Positions 19,029 through 27,700 of a stretch of 64,000 bases of DNA are shown piece by piece. This stretch comes from CAZGNZ01 sp964527215 (GTDB taxonomy: Bacteria; Fidelibacterota; Marinisomatia; SCGC-AAA003-L08; JACNLC01): NCBI GenBank assembly GCA_964527215.1, contig CAZGNZ010000012.1, positions 1 through 64,000 of the forward strand. Reading direction: 5' to 3'. The first letter of the stretch is position 1. The number at the start of each line of letters is the position of its first letter. Under the pieces are notes generated by a model. It made no database searches, was not told where the DNA came from, and saw only the letters and a program-made list of their open reading frames with translations. Both the position numbers and the translations under genes were made by a program.

Positions 19029-19401
19029 CCATAATCGATGATGAATATGAAATTCGCGGTCATAATTTTTGCCCTTTGATACGGAAGGCTGCGGGGTGAC
19101 TTGTCTTTGAAAAAAATGACTTGATTCCGTTTCCGCTGCCCCGCTGTCGTCCGCCCTTCGTATTGCGGTTTAATCCGCAGGTCGAAACTCGTAAAAACAT
19201 TGAAAACCGAGCCGCCGCCCCGGGGGAAATAGTTTTCAGGTCGCGAAGAATTCCGTAATTTTTATACGGGTTTTACTATTGTATCCTGTACATATTCAAT
19301 GTGAATTTTTGATTTAAGGATGACCCGGTTTGAAGCCGGATGTCTGGTTTTTTGATCAGCCCCTGATCATCCTGTATCGATTTTAAATCAACGGAGTCCT
19401 T
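19029..19401. other. Leader region upstream of purL
   Basis: About 370 bp with no gene. It contains the hairpin described at 19322-19353 and then a second hairpin, TGATCAG/CTGATCA, around 19353-19369. No known purine or other riboswitch core was recognised. The remaining sequence gave nothing I could name. Confidence 0.45.
19322..19353 (+). terminator. Terminator-like hairpin 50 bp before purL (attenuator or upstream terminator)
   Basis: GAC-CCGG (19322-19328) pairs with CCGG-AT-GTC (19336-19344, two-base bulge), followed by TGG and six T residues. AGGATGA (19317-19323) could instead pair with TCATCCT (19367-19373), giving an alternative fold. It could end read-through from the efflux operon or act as an attenuator for purL. 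Confidence 0.4.
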
Positions 19402-21624
19402 TTGAAAAATTATCCGGAAGTTAATAATGATGCGGTCCGGGAACACGGCCTGTCAACAGAAGAATATGAAAAAATAAAGAGTATTCTGGGAAGAACGCCT
19501 ACGTTTGTGGAACTGGGTATTTTTTCCGTAATGTGGAGCGAGCACTGCTCCTACAAGAGTTCCATCAAAGTTCTTAAAACTCTGCCCCGGTCCGGCGGTC
19601 GGCTTCTGGTTGAGGCGGGTGAGGAGAATGCCGGACTTGTGGATCTCGGGGATGATCTGGCAACCGCGTTCAAGATTGAATCTCACAATCATCCATCCGC
19701 CGTCGAACCCTATCAGGGTGCAGCAACCGGTGTGGGCGGAATCATGCGCGATATTTTCACCATGGGGGCCAGACCCATTGCATCAATGAATTCACTGAGG
19801 TTCGGATCCCTGGATATCAACCGGAACCGGTTTCTGCTGGAACATGTGGTAGAGGGAATTGCCGACTACGGCAACTGCCTTGGGATTCCCACCGTGGGCG
19901 GCGAAGTGATTATTGAAGACTGTTATACCGGCAACTGTCTGGTCAATGCGTTCAGTCTGGGAGTTGTAAAGACAAACAACGTTATCAGTGCGGTGGCCAG
20001 GGGAACGAATAATCCGGTGTTTATCGTTGGTGCAAAAACCGGTCGGGACGGGATTCACGGAGCGACTTTTGCCTCTGTTGAGCTGTCGGAAGAGTCCGAG
20101 TCCAGAAAATCCAATGTGCAGGTGGGCGATCCCTTTACAGAAAAACTGCTTCTTGAAGCCTCACTGGAACTGGCACCGAAACCCTGGCTGGTCGGCATGC
20201 AGGATATGGGAGCGGCAGGCATAACCTGTTCGTCTTCAGAAATGTCAGCCAAAGGTGAATGCGGGATAACCATTGACATCGACAAGGTGCCGAGGCGGGA
20301 ACCCGGCATGAACACCTACGAGGTGATGCTGTCTGAATCCCAGGAACGGATGCTGGTTGTGGTTCAGCGCGGGTTTGAAACGGAACTGGCAAAGATTTTT
20401 AAAAAATGGGATCTGGACTGTACAAAAATCGGTTTTGTGAATGATACGGGAATGCTGACAGTGCTTGAATCGGGTGAGACGGTGTGTGAAATACCGTCGT
20501 TTGAACTGGTTCTCGGCGGCGGTGCCCCGCAGTACGACATGCCGGCTTCCGAACCCTCCTACCTGAATGAGGTGAATGACCTGCAGGTGGAACTGCTTCC
20601 GGAACCGGAAGATTTCAATGAAACCCTTCTCACACTTCTCAAATCCCCGAATATCACCAGCAAACACTGGGTGTACAACCAGTACGACAGTACTGTACGG
20701 ACCAATACGATGATGGGTCCCGGCAGTGATGCGGCCGTTGTCAGACTGAAGGGCACCCGCAAAGCACTTGCCATGTGCACGGATGGAAACGGACGGTATG
20801 TCTATCTGAACCCCAGGGTCGGCGGACAGATTGCCGTGGCGGAAGCAGCACGAAACGTCGTCTGTACCGGAGGGGAACCGCTGGCAATCACCAACTGCCT
20901 GAATTTCGGCAACCCACAGGATCCGGAAATCTACTGGCAGTTCAGGGAAGCAGTTACCGGTATGGGTGAGGTCTGCCGGGCTTTGAACACCCCCGTCACC
21001 GGTGGAAATGTCAGTTTTTATAATGAAAATGTTGACAGTGCCGTTTATCCCACACCTGTCATCGGCATGGTCGGAATTCTCGATGATCTGGATCAAATGA
21101 CGACCCCGGACTTCAAGGATCCGGATGATTTCATCGTGGTCATCGGATCTCTGAACGGTCAGCTGGGCGGATCGGAATACCTGAAAACCATACTCAACCG
21201 GGTAGAGGGTCCCATCCCGCAGATGAATATTGAATTTGAAATGCGAGTGCAGGAAGTCTGTCTGGAAAGCATCAAGAAGAACATCATCAAATCCGCCCAT
21301 GATATTTCCGACGGCGGCCTGGCGGTCAATATTGCCGAAAGCCTCATCAGTGCGCGGGAGGGGATTGGCGCGCGCCTTGATTTTGCCCGAAAACTCAGAA
21401 ACGATGAACTGGTTTTCGGTGAATGTCAAAGTGCCATCATCGTCACACTGTGTGAAGAGGACCTGATAAATCTGGTAATTATTGCTCAGGAGTTTGACGT
21501 GCCGACGCAGACCATCGGACGCGTCACGGAGACCGGGCGGCTGGTGATCAATAATCTTATTGATATTGATCGATCAGAGCTGGATACCGCCTATCACACC
21601 ACCCTTTCCGGTATAATGGAGTAA
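19402..21624 (+). CDS. purL: Phosphoribosylformylglycinamidine synthase subunit PurL
   Basis: Fourth step of de novo purine synthesis: FGAR + ATP + ammonia to FGAM. At 740 residues it is the small PurL form that needs separate PurQ and PurS, neither of which is in the window. Motifs include the substrate-binding MWSEHCSYKSS near residue 43, ESHNHPSAVEPYQGAATGVGG, and the second AIRS-type half with MCTDGNGRYVYLNP and GGNVSFYNE. The TTG start has GGAG six bases upstream. Followed 67 bp later by a carboxylate-amine ligase gene. Confidence 0.95.
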   Translation: MKNYPEVNNDAVREHGLSTEEYEKIKSILGRTPTFVELGIFSVMWSEHCSYKSSIKVLKTLPRSGGRLLVEAGEENAGLVDLGDDLATAFKIESHNHPSAVEPYQGAATGVGGIMRDIFTMGARPIASMNSLRFGSLDINRNRFLLEHVVEGIADYGNCLGIPTVGGEVIIEDCYTGNCLVNAFSLGVVKTNNVISAVARGTNNPVFIVGAKTGRDGIHGATFASVELSEESESRKSNVQVGDPFTEKLLLEASLELAPKPWLVGMQDMGAAGITCSSSEMSAKGECGITIDIDKVPRREPGMNTYEVMLSESQERMLVVVQRGFETELAKIFKKWDLDCTKIGFVNDTGMLTVLESGETVCEIPSFELVLGGGAPQYDMPASEPSYLNEVNDLQVELLPEPEDFNETLLTLLKSPNITSKHWVYNQYDSTVRTNTMMGPGSDAAVVRLKGTRKALAMCTDGNGRYVYLNPRVGGQIAVAEAARNVVCTGGEPLAITNCLNFGNPQDPEIYWQFREAVTGMGEVCRALNTPVTGGNVSFYNENVDSAVYPTPVIGMVGILDDLDQMTTPDFKDPDDFIVVIGSLNGQLGGSEYLKTILNRVEGPIPQMNIEFEMRVQEVCLESIKKNIIKSAHDISDGGLAVNIAESLISAREGIGARLDFARKLRNDELVFGECQSAIIVTLCEEDLINLVIIAQEFDVPTQTIGRVTETGRLVINNLIDIDRSELDTAYHTTLSGIME

Positions 21625-21691
21625 CCGAATAGTCAAAGCCGTCTTTTTTTCCCGAATTGGGAACGGCGTGTCAGGCTGACCATCCTACAGA

Positions 21692-22828
21692 ATGATATTT
21701 ATACCGGAAAGAATTAAGTTTAACGGATCAGACAGTCCCTCAGTCGGAGTAGAGGTTGAACTGCTGGTCCTGGATCCAGGATCATTTGAACTGGCACCGG
21801 GGGCACCGGTCATTCTGGATAAATTCCGGGACGATCCTCATGTCAAGGAAGAACTGCTGGATTCCATCATTGAGATCAACACGGGAGTCTGCAGGGATAT
21901 TCCGGAAGTCCGCAGCGATTTGAGGGCTCGATTGACGGAAGTTGTTCAGACCGCTGAATCGGAAGGATATCAGCTGGTTTCAATGGGGACACATCCGTTT
22001 TCCAGATGGTCAGACCAGGCGGTCACAAAAAAACCGCGCTACCAGCAGTTTGTAGAGCGCATCCAGTGGCCGCTGAGGCGGCTTCTGATCACCGGCATCC
22101 ATGTGCATATCGGTGTTGAATCCGGTGAAAAAGCCATTGCGGTAACCAATGGCCTGACCCGGTATATTCCCCATATGATTGCCATGTCCGCCAACTCCCC
22201 TCTGCATGACAGCCAGATTACGGGACTGGCATCCACACGCACCAAGCTTTTTGAAGGCATGCCGACGACGGGAATTCCGCCGCAGCTCAGGAATTATTCC
22301 GAGTTTCAGAAATATATGCGAACCCTTCAAAAAGCAAATACTATCGGATCCATTCGGGAAGTTTGGTGGGATATTCGGCCGCATCCCCGATTCGGCACTG
22401 TTGAAACGCGGTTGTATGACAGTGTACCCAGTCTGGATCACATTGTCAGCCTTGCCGCTTTCACGCAATGTTTGGTTGTGGGTATCTCGGATCATTATGA
22501 CAACGGCACACAGCTGGATTTGCTGGATCCCTGGATCCTCAGTGAAAACAAATGGAGAGCCACCCGGCATGGGGTGAACGCGGATATCATCACGGATGAT
22601 GAAGGACATCTGGAATCACTTTGCAGTAATTTCAGAGAAACCATTACGAAATTACTTCCAATCTCGGAACAGCTGGGATGCCGCCGCGATCTGCTTCATC
22701 TGATTCAACTGGCGGACGGGGGTAATGCGCCGTATTTGAATCAGCTGAATTTGTATCAGTCAACCGGAGATTACAAAAAGGTTATCAGTTATCTAGTCGA
22801 TGAGTTAAAAAGGAGCATCTGCATATGA
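21692..22828 (+). CDS. YbdK-like carboxylate-amine ligase (glutamate-cysteine ligase family 2)
   Basis: A 378-residue protein of the GCS2 family. Signature parts are VGVEVELLVLDP at the N-terminus, ITGIHVHIGVESGEKAI near residue 135, LASTRTKLFEGMPTTGIPP and WWDIRPHPRFGTVETRLYD. Family members are ATP-dependent ligases with weak glutamate-cysteine ligase activity; the true substrates are often unknown. The 4-bp overlap (ATGA) with the M20 amidohydrolase gene suggests the two act on the same amide-type compound, one forming and the other cleaving it (inference). Confidence 0.9.
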   Translation: MIFIPERIKFNGSDSPSVGVEVELLVLDPGSFELAPGAPVILDKFRDDPHVKEELLDSIIEINTGVCRDIPEVRSDLRARLTEVVQTAESEGYQLVSMGTHPFSRWSDQAVTKKPRYQQFVERIQWPLRRLLITGIHVHIGVESGEKAIAVTNGLTRYIPHMIAMSANSPLHDSQITGLASTRTKLFEGMPTTGIPPQLRNYSEFQKYMRTLQKANTIGSIREVWWDIRPHPRFGTVETRLYDSVPSLDHIVSLAAFTQCLVVGISDHYDNGTQLDLLDPWILSENKWRATRHGVNADIITDDEGHLESLCSNFRETITKLLPISEQLGCRRDLLHLIQLADGGNAPYLNQLNLYQSTGDYKKVISYLVDELKRSICI

Positions 22829-23994
22829 TAGAAAAACATTGGATTAAAGAGAATCAGGACTATCTGGTAAAGGCACGGAGAAAAATCCACAGAGAACCTG
22901 AACTGGGGTTTGAAGAACATAAAACCGGTGCATTTCTGAAAGAGCAGCTGACGGGTTTCGGATATACCATCACTCAGACTGAACCGATGAAGACCGGGTT
23001 CTGCTGTGATTACGGTGCTGGAAAAGGTCCCGTCCTCGGAATCCGGTGCGAGTTGGATGCAGTGCCGATGTTTGATGCAAAGGAAGTTCCCTATCATTCC
23101 GTCAATCCGGGCGTGATGCATTCATGCGGTCATGATGTCCACATGGCGGTAATGCTGGGTCTGGCAAAGTGGCTTCAGGATCAGGCAATAATGGTCAATG
23201 GAACCATCCGTTTCATTTTCCAGCCGTCTGAGGAGAAAGCACCAGGCGGTGCTCTGGCCATGATTGACGGCGGTGCAATCAAAGAAATGAACCATATTAT
23301 GGCTATGCATGTGCTGCCGAAACTGGAGGTGGGAAAAATCGGTATTCGCCACGGCGCAATGTCAGCCATGGTGGACATCGTAAATATCACCCTCAGCGGC
23401 GAGGGCGGTCATACTTCAAGCCCCCATCGGACGGTAGATCTTATTTCCTCTGCCGCTTATTTGATCAATACACTGGACCAGATTTTGAAATACCGGCTGG
23501 ATCCTCAAAATCCGGTGGTGCTGGGCTTCGGTGCCATCAACGGAGGGTCCACTTTCAATGTTATTCCCAGCAAAGTGAACCTGCAGGGGACGCTGCGATA
23601 TCTGAATCAGGATATGAAGAATCATCTGCACAGTCTGATTGGTGAGATCATATACAATGTTTCTGAAATCACCGGTGCAAAAATTGAATGGCATATGCCT
23701 TATTCAGCACCGGGGATATTTAATGATGAGACCCTGACCAGCATGATAATTGACGCGGCGAACAACACTATCGGAACTGAAAACCTGACCTATCTGGAAG
23801 ATGCGAGTATGGGCGGTGAGGACTTTGCATACTACCTTGAACACATACCCGGTGCATATTTCAGGGTCGGAAGCAGCGACGGATATTCCACCGACCTCCA
23901 CTCAATCAGTTTTGATGTTAATGAATCATGCATCATTACTGCCATTGAAGTCATCTCAGACACCATCAAGAACTATTTCAAGATTGGTATCTAA
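22825..23994 (+). CDS. M20 family metallo-amidohydrolase
   Basis: A 389-residue zinc amidohydrolase of the HipO/IAA-amino-acid hydrolase type. Metal-binding and catalytic motifs are present: HSCGHDVHMAVMLG (about 97-110), PSEEKAPGGALAMI with the catalytic Glu pair, AMHVLP, and a C-terminal DLHS. The dimerisation lid domain lies between about residues 185 and 300. It probably hydrolyses an N-acyl amino acid or similar amide in the cytoplasm; no signal peptide is visible. Translationally coupled to the YbdK-like ligase. Confidence 0.9.
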   Translation: MIEKHWIKENQDYLVKARRKIHREPELGFEEHKTGAFLKEQLTGFGYTITQTEPMKTGFCCDYGAGKGPVLGIRCELDAVPMFDAKEVPYHSVNPGVMHSCGHDVHMAVMLGLAKWLQDQAIMVNGTIRFIFQPSEEKAPGGALAMIDGGAIKEMNHIMAMHVLPKLEVGKIGIRHGAMSAMVDIVNITLSGEGGHTSSPHRTVDLISSAAYLINTLDQILKYRLDPQNPVVLGFGAINGGSTFNVIPSKVNLQGTLRYLNQDMKNHLHSLIGEIIYNVSEITGAKIEWHMPYSAPGIFNDETLTSMIIDAANNTIGTENLTYLEDASMGGEDFAYYLEHIPGAYFRVGSSDGYSTDLHSISFDVNESCIITAIEVISDTIKNYFKIGI

Positions 23995-24024
23995 TACCAG
24001 TTTTATATTTCTGATAGGTATTGA

Positions 24025-24366
24025 ATGGTCAATCGCGCAGCAGTATTACTACGATATAAAGAGCCAATTTTAAGGTGGATAAAAGAAGCTGATCCATTAG
24101 ATGATAGTGCAGAAATCACCTTGTCTATTGTGAATGAAGAACGAACGGTTTACCTAGTATCGGATGGGGAAGCAGAGAATATCGATAAATGGATTCGTGC
24201 AAATTACAGCGTTCTTTTTGAAAGTGAACTTGAAGGCTGGTACGCCGATGAAAGCTTGTGGCCAAAAAAACGAGATCTCAAAATCTTTACTGAATGGTTT
24301 GAGGTAGAGTGCCATTCTGTTGTTTTGGACACTGTCGGAGGGCGCATATTTGATGATGAAACATAA
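24025..24366 (+). CDS. Cassette-borne hypothetical protein (uncharacterised family)
   Basis: A 113-residue soluble acidic protein of no known function. It has a conserved-looking body: RYKEPILRWIKEADPLDD, ERTVYLVSDGEAENIDKWI, ESELEGWYADESLWPKKR and FEVECHSVVLDTVGG. Proteins of this general kind are frequent in integron gene cassettes. The coding sequence is less G+C-rich than its neighbours and its stop overlaps the 5' end of an attC-like site (24361-24459). Weak RBS AGGT before ATG. It is probably a horizontally acquired single-gene cassette. Confidence 0.75.
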   Translation: MVNRAAVLLRYKEPILRWIKEADPLDDSAEITLSIVNEERTVYLVSDGEAENIDKWIRANYSVLFESELEGWYADESLWPKKRDLKIFTEWFEVECHSVVLDTVGGRIFDDET

Positions 24367-24459
24367 CAATTTACTTAAGCCGACCGCAACGCATGTCACG
24401 CCCTTTGCAGAAAGGCAAAGGCCGCGCCAAGCTCCGGCGGCTTAGTTTTACCGTTTGCT
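24361..24459 (+). repeat. attC-like recombination site
   Basis: About 99 bp of imperfect dyad. The outer 5' box is ACATAAC (near RYYYAAC) and the 3' box GTTTGCT (near GTTRRRY). The inner arms TAAGCCGACCG (24376-24386) and CGGCGGCTTA (24435-24444) pair with one extrahelical A, as in folded attC sites. A central hairpin GCCCTTTGC/GCAAAGGC completes it. It directly follows a small gene on the same strand, the normal cassette layout. A possible left cassette border is the GTT at about 24010. Confidence 0.6.
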
Positions 24460-24471
24460 GAACGCAATCAT

Positions 24472-24532
24472 TCCCGGTTCAGTTGAATCGCATTTAACCG
24501 TCCGCCTCCTCGGAGCAGAACTTGAACCGGGA
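24472..24532. repeat. Inverted repeat between attC-like site and palindromic repeat
   Basis: TCCCGGTTCA (24472-24481) and TGAACCGGGA (24523-24532) are perfect inverted 10-mers around a 41-bp loop. There is no T-run, so it is not a standard terminator. It may belong to the adjacent dispersed repeat. Confidence 0.5.
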
Positions 24533-24540
24533 TTCAGCCT

Positions 24541-24640
24541 TTTAAATCCGCCAGTGGGCGCGGCGGCGAAATTTTAATACCCCGATTGATTACGGATACC
24601 CCGTCCCGTCAGCAGACTGGTAGGGAATTCATTATCAAAT
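24541..24640 (+). repeat. Palindromic dispersed repeat, copy D (degenerate)
   Basis: About 90 bp clearly similar to the copy at 44342-44510: AAATCCGCCAGTGGGCG, then CGGCGGCGAAAT, TACCCCGATTGATTACGGA, CCCGTCAGCAGACTGG and GGGAATTCATT. The central palindrome is mutated, and the first part looks shortened by an internal deletion relative to the other copies. Confidence 0.7.
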
Positions 24641-24733
24641 CCTGAATGAAACCAGCTTTTTCTGTCAGGGGAGATAAGCAATTCCAGACAGATCGGGTTC
24701 CGCACAAAACAGTATTACAATAAGAGGATATCC

Positions 24734-27700
24734 ATGAAGCTATCCATAATGGTTATAATAGCTGCGCTTGGCATCGGGTTTGTGTCAGGACAGCCGATTT
24801 ATTCAACACTAACTGGTGGAAACTGGTCTGATCCCATGACCTGGGTCGGTCAGGTTGTACCGGGTGATGATGATGATGTGTTTATTGAAGGCCCTGTGCT
24901 GGCTGACATCAGCAGCAGCTGTCAAAACCTGACCGTCAGCGAGACGGGTTCGCTAATGAATCAGGGCTCCAGGGTGATTACCGTATCAGGTTCCTTTGAC
25001 AATGCCGGGACAATTGCGAATAATCCGGCTGGGTACAGTCTGACGCTCAATGTGGCAGGTGATTTTTCCAATTCCGGGACAATGTCCCATCATGATACCA
25101 ATCTTACAGGATCGAACAGCATTCAATTTTCCATGACAGGCGGAGAGTTTTCGGGAACCTATCTGGATATTGCTGAGGCAGGTAAGATTGTCAGTCTGGA
25201 ATCGAATCTGACCTTCAGCAATACGATGATCGACCTGAGCGATGCGACTTTGATTTCCGGCGGCAGTATTACGGTCTTCTTGACTGGCGGATTTTTGAGG
25301 GACGGGATTTGGGAAGCCAACGGCTCGACCCTGAGCATGGCCGGAAACAGTTATACGGATGATATGGTGATTTCCAATGTTGTTCTGGAAGATACGGTCC
25401 AGGTTGCAGGCAATGTGTTTTTTACCGAATCCGCGACAAACAACGGAACCGTACAGAATTACTCTTCCAGCCGGGTGCTCACCATTCAGGGAAGTATCAC
25501 GAATAACGGGTCCATACGAAATAATCCGGCCGGATATTCCCTGACGGTCAGCTGTCAGGGCGATCTTACAAACAATGGCGACTGGAATACCTATGATCTG
25601 AACCTGGAACCGGTAAACGAACCGGGAATCACCATCACCACCGGTTCGGACAGCTATTTTCAAAGCACCTATATTGACCGATCGGCTGGCGATTACGCCG
25701 TCAGTATTGCTTCCGATGCGGTCTTTTATCATTCATCTATTGACCTGAATGACGGAGTGATGATCCTGTCCCAGCCTTCTTCCCTGACACTGCATAACAG
25801 TATTCTTAGAGATGGAACACTGAATGCAAATAATAACGGATTGGCCCTGTTTGACAATTCTTATCTGAACGACATCTCAGTTGACAGTGCGGTGACCGAT
25901 GGAATCATTCAGGTATCATCCACGGTATATTTTACCGGCGGTTTGATCAATAACGGCTCTCTGGTGAACTACTCAAATTCATCATACACGGTAACGGTCG
26001 ATGGAAATCTGGTCAACAACAGCATCATCGGCAACAATGAATCCGGAAATACACTGACGATGGTACTGGACGGCAATCTCACCAATTACGGAAGCCTGTC
26101 AAATTCCTCAATCCAACTCGCCGGTGTCGATGATATCACCATCGATTTTGGTGAATCGGGTGTTTGCAGCTGCAGTTATTTCAGAACCAGCAGTTTGATG
26201 GAGGGAAATCTCACCGCCGTCAGCGAACTGCATTTTGTCGGGACAGAATTGGATTTTAACGATGCTGTGCTGACTCTTCCGGCTGACGGACTGCTTTCTG
26301 TTGTGGGGGGGGTGCTGCGGGATTTTCAAATCATCGGATCAGGTTCAGTAATCCATACTTCCGACGGTGCGTATTTTAATGATATCACGGCTGATAACAT
26401 CGAACTGGCCGGGACCGCCCGTATTTCCGGGAATGTCACTTTCACCACCTCCGTTACCGTTCAGGATACACTGGAAAACAATTACAATTCCAGCTATACC
26501 CTGACTGTGGACGGTGACTTGATGAATAATGGTACAATCCGCAACTCACCGGCCGGATACAACTTCAGTATGAACATATCAGGGAATATATCTCAAAATG
26601 GAGTATGGGATTTTTATCAGACTTCCCTGACAGGATTAACAGATCAGTGGCTCAGCCAAAGTGAAGGCTCGCTATTCTCCGGCAGCCGTTTTCTGGATAC
26701 CAACAGTTCATCGGGAATCCACAGCGGAAGTCCGCTGTCATTCCAGGGCATGGAGCTTGATCTGAACGGAGCGGTTTTAACCCTCGAGGATGGTCATTCA
26801 CTCACCATTACCGGTACAGCAAGTGACTGCATCACTGACGGCACAATAATGAGCAACGGCAACGCGGTCCATACAAGCGGAGGATTTTACCTTTCGGGAA
26901 TCATGATTGAAAACGGTGCAGTGCTGTCTGGAGACATCACCATAAGCGGAACAGTCACAGCTCTGGGTCAGGTGGTTTTGAACGGCATGGTCATGAATCG
27001 GTCAAACAGCTCCTATACGCTGGTGATAGACGGTGACCTGATCAACAACGGGAGTATCGCAGACAACAGCGCATACAGCCTGTTTCTTCAACTTACCGGG
27101 AATCTGGAGAACTACGGACTGATTTCCAATTATTCGGTCAGTCTTACAGGTGACTCGGCTCAATCGATCCAGGCCGGGGAAGGGATTGTATTTTCACCCG
27201 GCAGTTTTACCGATTCCAATGCTTCATCCGCTGTGTATTTTCTAAGCCCGCTTGCATTTGAAAATACCACACTTGATTTTAACAATGCCGAAGCAGTTCT
27301 GGAACCCGGCGCAAATCTGACAATCTCCGGTTCTGAAAGCCACAGCCTTAATGATGTGGTAATAACGGGCAGCCATAACATCATTACCGCTTCGGGGGGA
27401 ATGTATCTCAATAATGTCCATGCCGATAACATCGTTTTGGACGGGGTACACATCATCGCCGGCAATATTGTATTAAGCGGGGAAATACAAAACATTGGCG
27501 AAATCCGGAATCGCAGCAATTCATCCTACACCCTGCAGGTTGAAGGAAATCTGGTCAATGAAGGCGCCATCTCCAATAATATATACAGCCTGCAGGTCGA
27601 GATCACCGGTGATTTGACAAATTCAGGATCAATTGATGTTAACCGTCTTCGTTTCCGGGGAGCGGAACCGCAGAGCATCACGGCTGCGGGAGATGCCTGG

